A program made the translations under genes and the position numbers. The notes beneath the pieces were generated by a model. It made no database searches and was not told where the DNA came from. It was given only the letters and a program-made list of their open reading frames with translations. Below, one piece after another: positions 1-13,000 of a stretch of 64,000 nt of DNA. Within the stretch, counting starts at the first letter, position 1; each line of letters starts with the position of its first letter. The stretch is from Ampullaceana balthica (lineage: Eukaryota; Mollusca; Gastropoda; Lymnaeidae): the NCBI GenBank assembly GCA_944989445.1, contig CALYLW010000345.1, positions 1,044,689 to 1,108,688 of the forward strand. Direction: 5' to 3'.

Positions 1-2160
1 TACGGTGCGCACATTTTCGTGTACGCTTCATAATTTGAGCTGTGTAGTACAAAGAATTGTCATTTTCTTTACTGTTACTTTCTATATATTAGATAGACAC
101 GTAAACATATTTAATTACAACTGCCACACAATGCATTAGATTTAATTGTTTACACGTTTAAATTTAATTGCGAATTTGTTTTAATTATTTTCTGTTCCAT
201 AACTCGGCATTTAATGAAAAACCTATTTATGTAATAATTGTGTCAGTATTTTTTTCAAGGCTTCATTTTTAGCGGTGCACGTTTTAAAATCTTTTATCGC
301 CTGATTACTGTGCGCACATTTTCGTGTATGCATCTTAAATTTAGCTGTGTCCTATTAATATAACATTTATATTTTGTTTGTCTTTTACATAAGCTGTTGT
401 CTTTTACATAACCTATACACTTATACTATTTAAACTTAGGCTACCGGACTTATTAACATAAGTAGATTAAACTAAATAAAGTGATCCTGAAAACGCTTAA
501 TTATTTTGTATTGCGAATTGAATATGTTATGTTCATTCCTTTGATGATGGATTAACATAAGCCATTTTTTAAATCGATTATTGTGATGGTTTCACATGCA
601 TTTTTAACATAAAATTGATTTGTTTTGTTTGTTTTTTTAAAATTAGGAATATAGCCTAATTTTTTTAAATTTATCTTTATTATCTTTATCTCATAGACGC
701 TGTTGCAGATATTGTATTAATTACAATTGTGTTACATTGCAGTGTCGTAAATATATAAGAGCTTTTATAGTGACGACAGTGGCAGAGATCTTTTGGAAAA
801 ATGTCAACAAAGCAGTGGCCTTTTTTTAATGGATACAAAAAAACAAACATAAAAATATCAACTGAGCTTTATATATTACATATGCGTTTAAATTATTTTA
901 TTTCAATTATTTTCACGATGCATTGTATTAATATTTTACATGCAATGAATAAAATTGGGATTTTAAAAAATGTAATGCATAACTCGACATTTAATTAAAA
1001 ACCATAGATGTAGCGAGTTTATTTTATGTTGAAAGTGATGGCCTTTGTCAAATAAACGTACACTTTAAAACTGTTTACTTAAGCTTTATATACACTATAC
1101 ATTATAAACTTTCGCTACCGAACGTATTAACAAAAGTTGACTAAATTTAATGAAGTGATCCTGAAAACGCTTAATTAATATGAATTGCGAATTGAATATG
1201 TTTTTATGTTCATTCCTTTGTATTCAGAATAGCATAGGCCATTCCTAAAATTGCCTTTTAATCATTTTTAAGATGCGCTTATTAACAGACGGTTGAATCT
1301 TTTTTTTTAATGTATTTTATTTTTCAGATATAAAATCTGGTGTGTGTGTGTGTGTGTGCATTGAATATAATTTACAAAATATGATGCCTTATCCGAAATA
1401 GGGAATAAAAAAAAAGAATCCTTTTTGAAATTATACACATTGCTTATAAACCGTAGATATAAATCGTAAAATATAGAGACATAAAAATGTTAAATATTAT
1501 TTCCCTGTTTCGACAATTATGAATACGTCAAAATGAAGAGTTATTTTGGTCCAGTACATTTACTTTATAACAAGACTTTATTTTATGCGGCAAGCTTTCT
1601 ATATTGTCTAAATATGGTGTGCACATTTTTTTATATCATTTTAATACGACCGTTTTTTTAAATAGTATTTTAGAAAGTACATTTATAATTTTGTTTATTT
1701 GCGCTATGAGTCAATTAGCTTTTGCCTTTTAAAGGGATAGTGCCACATGTTCTTTATCTCATAGACGTGGTTACAAATATTATATAACTTACAATTGTGA
1801 TACGATGCAGTTTCGTAATTATATATTAAATTTTTGAGTGACGAGGGTGGTAGAGCTCTTTCGGAATACATATAAGTTATGTTAATTTTGTACAAGTGGG
1901 AATGAAATTGTAAATTTAGTTATTATGGTCGGCAAGAATCATTATTTAATAAGTCATATCTTTTGAATAGTAAGGTTATGTTTAAAGGCACTGCATTAAG
2001 TGAAAACAACTCACGCGGTAAAATGGCATATCTCTGTTTCTCATAAGATTTTAACTAAATAGTTGAATCTGAAATTTAACTTGGCAAATAAAAATTGTAA
2101 TAACCATCACCTAATACTTGGATAAAGGGTCAGCACACTCCCGCTACAAAGTGCAGGTAT
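1..2160. other. AT-rich, diverged two-copy duplication, no gene seen
   Basis: GTGCGCACATTTTCGTGTA occurs at about 5 and 308. A longer order (GCTACCGGACTTATTAACA / GCTACCGAACGTATTAACA; AAGTGATCCTGAAAACGCTT; TCTTTATCTCATAGACG) occurs at 440-800 and again at 1115-1870. The short frames at 801 and 1704 show no domain. Presumably upstream intron of the GPCR. Confidence 0.5.
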
Positions 2161-2164
2161 TTTT

Positions 2165-3613
2165 AAAGTATATATATACATATAAATATTTAAATATGTT
2201 TGTGTGTGTATGAATGTCCTTTATAGCTGTCTAAACCATTCACCCGATCGTCATGAAACTTTTCAAGACTGTTGAGTATGCTCCCGGGATGGTAACTATC
2301 TTTTTTTTTAAAATTTAACACTCATGGGGCGCCGGGGGCCCATATCGTCATGTTTTGCTTATACGAGCTATATAAAAATTAGTTTAAGCTTTAGCTACTG
2401 TGTAAATTATTGGATCTTAACCAAAATGTGTATATGACAACTTGATAGCCAATATTAAAATACTATAGGGCACTAAACTGCTGATGTTCATTCCTTTGGC
2501 GCTGAGTGCCCAAAAATTCACATTTTTTAAGCGTTTAAGATTTTATTCACCATTCAGTCATTAACAATATTGACAAATTTTGACACATGTATCAATTATT
2601 ATACTAATTGAAATGAACAGATGTTTTGAACTTTATATCTTGCCCAGAATGGGCCCTGGGACCCTTAATGTCGTTTTTATCTTATATGAGCTATATAAAA
2701 AATAGTTTCTACGTTAGCTACTTAGTAAATGAATAGATCTTCACCAAACTTTCCACACAAAAACTTAGTAGCCTATATTAAAATACTATAGACACTGCAC
2801 TTCTAATGCCAATATCTTCGTGGCCGGGGCCCCAAATATCTTTTTTCGTATATGTTTAAGATATGTGTCCTATTTACTTTTTAAAGAGCTTGACAAATAT
2901 AGCCACAATAAAAATGAACTAAAATGAACAGGTTTTTGAAATTGACCTCTTGCACCGAATGGACCAGGGCCCCTTAATGCTATTTTCTCCCTATTGTAGG
3001 TATTTAAAAAGTAGTTTAAGAGTTAGATATTGAGAAAAAAACTGGATTTTGACAAAACTTAGAATATAAAAACTTAAGAGCCTATGTAACTATAGGGCAC
3101 TGAACTCTTAATTTCCATTCCTTCGAAAAAGTCTTTTTACTGAACTTTAATCATTGTATTCCCTCTTCAATTTTACACGAAATTGAGGAATATATATTGA
3201 GTACAATAGATAAAAACAACATTAAGGGCCCCAGGGCCCATTCTGGGCAAGATATAAAGTTCAAAACACCTGTTAATTTCAATTTGTATAATAATGGATA
3301 CATGTGTCATTATTTGTCAAGATTGTTAATGACTGAATAGTGAATAAAATCTTAAACGTTTCAGAAATGAGTACAATGGCAATTAAAAAAAAATAATATC
3401 ACTCATTTTGGGGCTGGGGCCCTTAATATCGTTTCTTCTTTTGTACGCTATTTAATTATTAATTTATTTATCCGTTTGCTATGAAACTTGGATTTTTTTT
3501 TCACACTTCCACGAAGATTTCTTCAGAATTATTTTTAAACATACCACTCATTGGTTTCTTTAAATTTATTCCTTTTTACTTTGATCGTTGCAACGCACGA
3601 CGGGTCTACTAGT
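2165..3613 (+). mobile_element. Helitron-like non-autonomous repeat 1
   Basis: The start region has a TG-rich stretch and TCCTTTATAGCTG, ACCCGATCGTCATGAAAC; the end is TTGCAACGCACGACGGGTCT and ACTAGT at 3613, fitting a Helitron CTRRT terminus. The interior consists of modules of about 300-400 bp (GGATCTTAACCAAA, AATATTAAAATACTATAGGG, CGGGGCC). No Rep/helicase coding is seen. Assignment to Helitrons rests on the ends only. Confidence 0.5.
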
Positions 3614-5746
3614 ATATATATAAAAATCAAAGTATGTCTGTGTGTGTGTGTGTGTGTGTGCATATTCTTTATAGCTGACCAAACCATTCATCCGATCGTC
3701 ATGAAATTTTTGGAGAATGTTGAGTACCCACCTGGGATGGTAACTGGCAACTTTTTTTTTCTAAATTTAACCTTCATGGGGCACCGGGGGCCCAAAATGT
3801 CATTTATTGCTTATATGAGCTATATAAAAATTAGTTTAAGCGCTAGCTACTGTGTAAATGGTTGGATCTTAACCAAACTTTTTGTTTAACAACTTGATAG
3901 CCAATATTAAAATACCATAGGGCAGTGAACTCCAATAAGGCATTCCTTTGGGGCTGGGGGCCCAAAAATTCACATTTCCTAAACGTTTAAGATTTTATTC
4001 ACCATTCAGTTATTATAATCTTGACAAATAATGACACATGTATCCATTATTATAAAAATTGAAATGAAGAGGTGTTTTGAATTTTATTTCTTGCACTGAA
4101 GGGGCCCCGGGGCCCTTAATGTCTTTTTTTTTGCTTATATAAGATACATAAAAATTAGTTTATGCGTTAGCTACTGAGTAAATGAATGGATCTTAATCAA
4201 AATTTGAATACAAAAACTTGGTAGCCCATATTAAAATACTATAGGGCACATAACTTCAAATGTCCATTCCTTCGGGGCCAGGGGCCCCAAATGTCTTTTC
4301 TTCGTATATGTTTATTGTATTCATTCAATTTTTCACGATCTTGAGGAATATATCTATGAGGAAACTTAATTATAATGAAAAGGTTTTTTAAATTTACATC
4401 TATCACCGAATGGGACCAAATTTAACACTCATGGGGCACCGGGGGCCCATAATGTCATTTGTTGCTCATATGAGCTATATAAAAATTAGTTTAAGCGCTA
4501 GCTACTGTGTAAATTTTTGGATCTTAACCAAACTTTGTATATGACAACTTGATAGCCAATATTAAAATACTATAGGGCACTGAACTGCAAATAGTCCTTC
4601 CTTTGGTGCTGGGGGCCCAAAAATTCACATTTCTTAAACGTTTAAGATTTTATTCACCATTCAGTCATTAACAATCTTGACAAATAATGACAATTGTATC
4701 CATTATTATACAAATTGAAATGAAGAGGTGTTTTGAACTTTATATCTTGCACTGAATGGGCCCCGGGGCCCTTAATGACTTTTTTGCTTATATAAGATAC
4801 ATAAAAAATAGTTTATGAGTTAGCTACTGAGTAAATGAATGGATCTTAACCAAAATTTGAATACAAAAACTTGGTAGCCCATATTAAAATACTATAGGGC
4901 ACATAGCTTCAAATGTTCAATCCTTCGGGGCCAGGGGCCCGAAATGTCTTTTCTTCGTATATGTTTATTGTATTTTCCCCCATTCAATTTTTCACGATCT
5001 TGAGGAATATATCTATGAGGAAACTTAATTAAAATGAAAAGGTTTTTGAAATTTACATCTATCACCGAATGGGCCCAGGGGCCCCTAAATGTCGTTTTTT
5101 CCCCTCTTATATTAGCTGTATAAAAATTAGTATTAGATTAAAATATTGAGAAAATAAATGTATCTTGACCCATTTTAGTATATAAAAAATCAAGGGTCTA
5201 TATTTTATTACGCTAGGGCACTGAACTCCTAATTTTCATTCCCACGAGGCAGGAGGCCCAAGCTGTCTATTTTAGTAAATGTTTAATATTTTATCGTCCA
5301 TTCAAATTTTTAACAATATTGAGAAATATAAACAAATGTATGTATTTGAAATTTATTTAAATGAACAGATGTTTCGCACTTTATTTCTTGCAATAATTGG
5401 ACCCTGGTGCCCTTAATGTCGTTTTTTGCTTATACGACCTTTATAAAAAATAGTTTATGCGTTAGCTACAGAGTAAATGATTAGATCTTAACCAAACTTT
5501 GTATACAAAAACTTGGTAGCCCATATTAAAATACTTAAAGTTTGTGAAATTTTTATGTCGATTTCTTCGGGGCCGGGGGCCCCAATTTCGTTTTTCATAT
5601 ATGTTTAAGATAATTTTCCATTCATATTTTAACAATCTTAATAAATATATCCCTGATGAAATTGAATAAAAATGAAAAGGTTTTTGAAATTGACATCTCA
5701 CACCGAATAGGCCCGGGCCCACTTTATGTCGTTTTATTTCACTATA
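3614..5746 (+). mobile_element. Helitron-like non-autonomous repeat 2, abutting repeat 1
   Basis: It begins directly after the CTAGT of repeat 1 with TATATATAAAAATC, a TG tract, TTCTTTATAGCTGACC and ATCCGATCGTCATGAAA. It contains several diverged copies of the internal module but no clear CTAGT end before the next start at 5747. Confidence 0.5.
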
Positions 5747-6722
5747 TCTATATTTATAAAAATCAAAATATGTCTCTGTGTGTCTGTGTGTGTGTGCATG
5801 TCCTTTATAGCTGACTAAACCATTGACCCGATCGTCATGAACCTTTTTGAGACGGTTTAGTATGCTCTCGGGATGATAACTGGCAACTTTTTTCGAAATT
5901 TAACACTCATGGGGCGCCGGGGCCCATAACGTCATGCTTTGCTTAAATGAGCTATATAAAAATTAGTTTCTACGTTAGCTACTTAGTAAGTGAATAGATC
6001 TTCACCAAACTTTGCATACAAAAACTTGGTAGCCTATATTAAAATACTATAGACACTGAACTTCTAATGCCAATATCTTCGGGGCCGGGGGCCCCAAATG
6101 TCTTTTTTCATATATGTTTAAGGTATTTTTCCTATTTACTTTTTAAAGATCTTGAGAAATATAGCCACAATAAAAATGAACTAAAATGAACAGGTTTTTT
6201 AAATTGACCTCTTGCACCGAATGGGCCGGGGGCACCTTAATGTTATTTTCCCCCTATTTTAGGTATATAAAAAGTAGTTTAAGCGTTAGATAATGAGTAA
6301 ATAACTGGATATTTTGACCAAACTTAGAATATACAAACTTAAGAGCCTATATTACTATAGGGCACTAAACTCTTAATTTCCATTCCTTCGGAGCTGGGGG
6401 CCCAAAGTCTTTTTACTGAACTTTAATCATTGTATTCCCTATTCAATTTTACACGATATTGAGGAATATAGCTTGAGTACAATGGCAATTAAAACTATAT
6501 TATCACTCATTTTGGGGCCGGGGCCTTAATATCGTTTCTTTTTTTTTACGCTATTTAATTACTAATTTATTTATCCGTTTGCTATGATATTTTTTTTTGA
6601 ATTTTTTTTTCACACTTCCACGAAGGTTTCTTCAGAATTGTTTTTAAACATACCACTCATTGATTACTTTAAATTTATTCATTTTTACTGAGATCGTTGC
6701 AACGCACGACGGGTCTGCTAGT
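5747..6722 (+). mobile_element. Helitron-like non-autonomous repeat 3 (976 bp)
   Basis: The start TCTATATTTATAAAAATC follows an A, and the end GCACGACGGGTCTGCTAGT at 6722 precedes a T: TC...CTRRT inserted between A and T, as known for Helitrons. Same internal modules as repeats 1 and 2. Non-coding. Confidence 0.6.
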
Positions 6723-6952
6723 TACATATAAAATTTAGTGTTTAAAAAACTTTAAAAAAATTAAATTGTTTGCATCTTATCATTTTCATATCATTTTAAT
6801 TTGTTTTTCTAGCTTGGCTGAAAGGGAAAGCCGTATGATGGTAGTTGCATAAAAAAACAACAACACGATTTGACCATTTGATAGAACTCCTGTCAAATTA
6901 ATGTTCGTTAGAATCTGTTTAAATTGAAGAACCACCTCATAAACTGTTTCAG

Positions 6953-7047
6953 CTTGTACCTGGTCTCGGTCTCAATCTATGACGTCATCTTTCTGTTGGT
7001 CAACACGTCGTTCGTGAGCATGGAGTACTTTCATTACGGACTAACAG
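6953..7047 (+). CDS. GPCR exon 1 of window (TM2)
   Basis: The acceptor is the AG at 6951-6952 after a pyrimidine-rich stretch; the donor GT is at 7048. The first base completes the previous codon, and 31 codons plus one base follow. It encodes TM2 with the conserved D (SIYDVIFLL) and the ECL1 beginning EYFHYGLTG. The upstream exon is not visible. Confidence 0.85.
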
Positions 7048-10000
7048 GTCAAGTAGCTCATTGATCATTTCGATATATAGAATCAACTGAAATAGATTCA
7101 CTCGCAGCTAACGTCATGAAAGGCCGTCATTGATCAGCAATTTTTCATAAAATGACTTTGAAAGTAAATTTGGTTTATAACTTTCTAAACATGTAGCTTT
7201 TCATTTGCCCAGAATCGCATTCGTGAAGCAGGTTTCATAATCAATATTTCACTTTTTATAGAAGAACTGTAAATAATGATTTTGTTAGTTATGTGTTGAG
7301 CTCAAAGTTTGAAGTAAAGAAAATCATTAAAGTTTTCATGAGAAAGTTGGAATATTTTAAAAATAAGCTAATGATGAAATGATTATATTTGAACTTAATA
7401 AGTTCATTCATTTGTTTACATTTTACATTATTTAAAATTTTTATGGAATTATTCACAATAAATTTTATTATTTAAAAAAAGGGACACCACTCAGGAAAGA
7501 AATGAAACAGAGTTATCCAACAATGTATTCCAACAGGCTTAGATGATTGGCACGATGCTTATGTCATAGTGTCCTACCCCTTCGTCAACGCCTTCAGCAA
7601 TGTGGCCATCACAGGATCAGTGTACAGTACGGTCACCATGTCCATAGACCGGTGAGTCGATAGGTAGATACAGGTGAGTCGATATGTAGATACAGGTGAG
7701 TCGATAAGTAGATAGGGGTGAGTCGACGGGTAGATACAGGTGAGTCGATATGTAGATACAGGTGAGTCGATATGTAGATACAGGTGAGTCGATAGGTAGA
7801 TACAGGTGAGTCGATAGGTAGATGAACGTAAGTTGATATAAAGTTAAATGTGATTTGATAGGAATGGTCAGGTAAGTCTGTAGCTACATGCAAGTGAGTT
7901 GATAAGTAAATACAGGTGAATGGTAGCAATGGACCAACCATGCAATCATACAATTAAACCTTTGCCTATGTATAACATTTTATGGTACAAATCGTGTCAT
8001 CGTGAATTCAAAGCCCTTTAGTATTTTTTGATGAAAATCTTGCAGCCCCTTTATTTCTCAGTTCTGTATGAAATTATTGCATGCCCCTAAACTGCAAATT
8101 TCTCATTAAACATTTTGGAAAGCCCATCAAACATTTTTTTAAAGGATAAAATTGAATGCATCTCAACTACTTATTTTATACATGACAATATTGAATGCCC
8201 CTCAACTACTTATTTTATACATGACAATATTGAATGCATATCAGCTACTTATTTTATACATGACAATATCGAATGCCCCTCAACTACTTATTTTATACAT
8301 GACAATATCGAATGCCCCTCAACTACATAATTTTATACATGACAATATTGAATGCCCCTCAACTACTTATTTTATACATGACAATATTAAATGCCCCTCA
8401 ACTACTTATTTTATACATGACAATATCGAATGCCCCTCAACTACATAATTTTATACATGACAATATTGAATGCCCCTCAACTACTTATTTTATACATGAC
8501 AATATTAAATGCCCCTCAACTACTTATTTTATACATGACAATATCGAATGCCCCTCAACTACATAATTTTATACATGACAATATTGAATGCCCCTCAACT
8601 ACTTATTTTATACATGACAATATTAAATGCCCCTCAACTACTTATTTTATACATGACAATATTGAATGCCCCTCAACTACATAATTTTAACATGACAATA
8701 TTGAATGCCCCTCAACTACATAATTTTAACATGACAATATTGAATGCCCCTCAACTACTTATTTTATACATGACAATATTGAATGCCCCTCAACTACTTC
8801 TTTCATACATGACAATATTGAATGCCCCACAGCTTCATATTTTGTACATGACACTTTCGACTGCCCCTCAACTACATATTTTATTATATGACAATATTGA
8901 TTACCCCTCAACTACATATTTTATACATATCAACATTGACTTGGATCCCGACACTTGCAGAGCTCTGTGTATCGCCATGCCCCTACGCTGGCAGAAGTCA
9001 CCTGGTGACGTCAGGACCAAGGTCACTCTGGTGATGGTGTTCATCGTGTCCAGTGTGCTGGTTGTCCCCATGATGATGGAGAGTAGGTGGACTTACGCCT
9101 ACAACCCCAAGGTCAATCAAACGGTGTTCACAGCAGTCATGACGGACTTTTCCAAAAGTCATTTTTACACTCAGGTGAATAATTTCCTTTTAAGCAATCG
9201 CCACAGCCCCAAGGTCAAACATGTAATCTATAAAGCCCCATAGGTCGAACATTAATTCCCTAGAGCTCCGTAGGTCTGACAATAATTCCCTTGAGCTCCG
9301 TAGGCCAAACACAGAATCTCGACAATAGATCAATGGTCCACCGTTTACACCGTCTGTTGTCATTGGGCCCACTGCGCAGCTTTCATTGTTCGTGCCGCAC
9401 TTAAGCACCTTTTGACCCGTCCACTCCACTATCTGGACAAACATTGACATTCTATTTCCTACCACGTTTTTTACCACGTTTTTATTAACTCACTTTCGTT
9501 CCTGTTTGTTGGTTTGTCTGGCCACAATTTTTCAAATCTGCCAACGTAAAATTAAACCACTTCTGATGGTCTTAGAGATCTCAAAATTTAACCACATATA
9601 GATCATGTATGACAATGTATTGTATCAAAATTTCAGATCGATCGAATGTACCGTTTTTAAATTATTGAACTTTTTAGTTTATCTAAATATAAGCATATGT
9701 ATTATCCGTCTGCTCTTGTTTACATTACATTCACGTGCCAAGTACACACCAACCCCGACCACATCAACAAAGTTTAACATCAAGAGGAGATCAGTCATTT
9801 CCAGTCTTTAAATGTTTGTCGGGCAATGCGTATTATATTTGAACATAATCAATACTTCAAAAACTCACCATAGCATACACTTAGACTAAAAAGAATAAAA
9901 TAAATAGAAGTAAAAAAAAAGATATTTAAAAACCACGTTTTTATAAGTGGACTAAAAAGAAGAAAATAATTTTTTTTCACAGAATTGTGAAGTAAAAATC

Positions 10001-13000
10001 TTTTTTCTGGATTGATAAAAATTTCAAACTTATATGCTCAAGTACTATGATGTAATATGACTAAAAACATGGGCGGGCGCTTTTTAGGCGTTAGGCTAAA
10101 ATGATTAGGGTTTACAAATGACGAGTAAGAACATGAGTGAATTGAATTAGTTAAGCATGAGAAGCGCCCGCCCCACGTTTTTAGTCATATTACATCATAG
10201 TACTTGAGCATATAAGTTTGAAATTTTTATCAATCCAGAAAAAAAAATTTCTTCACAACTCTGTGAAAAAAAAATTATTTTCTCTTTTTAGTCCGCTTAT
10301 AAAAACGTGGTTTTTAAAAATCTTTTTTTTACTTCTATTTATTTACCACGTTTTTATTAACTTGCTTTCGTGTCTGTCTATCCGCAATTTTTTTCAAATT
10401 TGCCAACGTAAAATTAAACCATTTTTTATGGTCCTAGAGAGGTAAAATTTTCACTACAGATAGATCTTGGATGACAATACATTGTATCAAAATTTCAGAT
10501 CGATCGAATGTACCGTAATTAAATTATTGCATTATTTAGTTTATCTCTACATAAGCATCTGTATCCGACTGCGTTTTTAGATTTCACTTGCCCACTTCAC
10601 CCCGTGACTTAATTGCCGTGGTATTAACGCTAGGCGGGTGCTGATGAGGTGTTTGGCAAAATAAATAGAGGTAAAAAAAAATATTTTTAAACACCACGTT
10701 TTTATTAGTGGACTAAAAACATTAACATAAATAAAGGTAAAAAAAGAATTTTTAAAAACTACGTCTTTATAAGTGGACTAAAAAGAAGAAAAATGTTAAA
10801 ACTTATACGTTCAAGTACTGTGATTTAATATGACTAAAACATGGAGCGGGCGCTTATGAGATTTTACATATGTAGTTCACTAATTCTCTCACGTATAGAT
10901 CTCTCTTTTGCCTTCTAAATTATAAATCTTTAATTTTTATACCAAACACCCGCCCAACATTTTTAGTCATATTATCAAAAATGACGGAAGTTTTCAGCTG
11001 AAATCTATTTATTTTGAAAGAATGCACAGTATATATATATACTAGCGTACACCCGTCAAAAATGATAGAAGTTTTCAGCTGAAATCTATTTATTATGAAA
11101 AAATGCAGAGTTTTTTAGGGCGCCTACGGCGCCGACCTTTTTCAAAAGCCCAACTAACTTGTCCTTGTTTGATAAATACGAAATATTAAACTTTCTGAAA
11201 TGCACACAAAGTATTTTATAATAGGAGTTTTTTTATTTTATAATTAACCATCATCAAATACTCTTTTTACATTGTTCCCTTTTCCAAAATTAAAATATGA
11301 GCTAAAACAATGACGTCATATAATATTTTTTACAGCGCATCTTTAATTTGCACACCTTTTGATGCATTTGTGCAGTAATTTGGTGCGCTGCTTTCTAAAA
11401 TTAGTAGCGTCACGGACAGACACTACAGACGTGACAGAGATTGCAAATTATGTATATTGATAATAAACCCAATAGATTGTGATTCCCTTTTCTTTACCAC
11501 AGGTTTATTTAAGATTTATCTTTCCTTTATTTGACTCCGTGATCCCCGTGGTTGCCATAGCGACGCTAAACATCGTCATCGTGACGACACTCTACCGCCA
11601 AAACAAACTGAGGAAGGTCATGTCCAGTAAGGGAGGCAAGGAAGGTGATACCAACAGGATTACGGCCCTGGTAAGCTCAACTTTCGGGGCCTCGTGACTA
11701 TTTCTTTTTGGGGGAAGTTGGCTGGGGTTCACTAGTTGTTAGCACAACTTTAGGTAGTTTAAAAAGGCAATACAGATAACAAATAGTTCTCTAGGCAAGT
11801 GCTTCTCAACGTGGTGGTCCGCGGACCGGTGCCGGTCCGTGGGCCATCCGTCGCGGGTCCGCAGACGTTATCAAAAAAGGTCAGAAGAAATTGTCAGTGC
11901 AAGGAAAATAGTGCACCGGTCCCTGGTGCAATGGAAAAAATTCCTGCCGGTCAGCCATACTAACAAGTTTCAGAAGCACTGCTCTAGGCCACATACATCA
12001 GTCCTACAGCATGCAGCCTCAGAGATCCTAGTCCCCATACGTTAACCACCTGTCAAGGAAGGAGACTTATGTGTTGTCCATACGCATAGGAAGTTAATAA
12101 TTTTACATCGTTTTTTTTAAATTAGCACGGATAATTAGATGTAGATGTTAGTGGATGATTAGATAGATTAACGTGTGGATGATGAGGTAGATTAAAGTGT
12201 GGATGATGAGGTAGATTTATGGATATATAGTGAGGTCGTTTTTTACTTGGACAGAGAGAGGTATTTTAGTATTTAAATGGTAAGATAAATAAAATAATGG
12301 CATATCTATATACATAATTCCCAAAGAGATAAAGCGCACGACGAGTGCAAATATGCATGACGAATGACCCTCGCTAGGGTCCGCCAATCATAGTTTATGG
12401 TTGACAAGCTAGAGTGGTTTGGGGGAGGGGGCATGTAGCTAACCGCAGTGTGCATGCTACGTATCTAGTTATGTATCTTTCCATGGAAATATATTAACAT
12501 TAGACCTAAAATGACAACATCATTAATGAATTTACAATCTAAAATCAATTAAAAGGAACACATTTTTTTTTAAAATCTAAGACTGCAATAATTTTTTTTT
12601 ATAATTTGCTGGAGAAAAGTATCTTGTCCTTGGTAAATAAAATATTTCCGTTTTAGCATTTGAAAATGGGTTTGAGATTAATTTTTAATCATTTCTTTCT
12701 TCTGCGGTGCTCAATATTTAACACAACTTTATATAAACATAACATGTTCGAATTGACTGAAGCAGTGACGTCATCAGATTAAGTGCTGCCCCAGGGCGTG
12801 ATTTATTTATTTTTTCGTCACGTAAAATAAATAAAGCTAATGAAAAACAAATCTATGTGTTTGTGGGAAAATGCTGAAAACCCGGAACATTTATAAGCGA
12901 CGATTGAACGGTTCTCCCATTGCGCAAATTCTCGTCCTGTTCGAGAGGATGGCAGTGGTCCAAGAAGTCGGAAAGAATATTTTGAAGAAATTAGTTTTTA

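Noticed and set aside
8115..9243. Frames of 71-231 codons over the 39-bp array
   Set aside because: Repeat-driven frames; only 8961-9174 within them is a real exon, shown by splice sites and phase.
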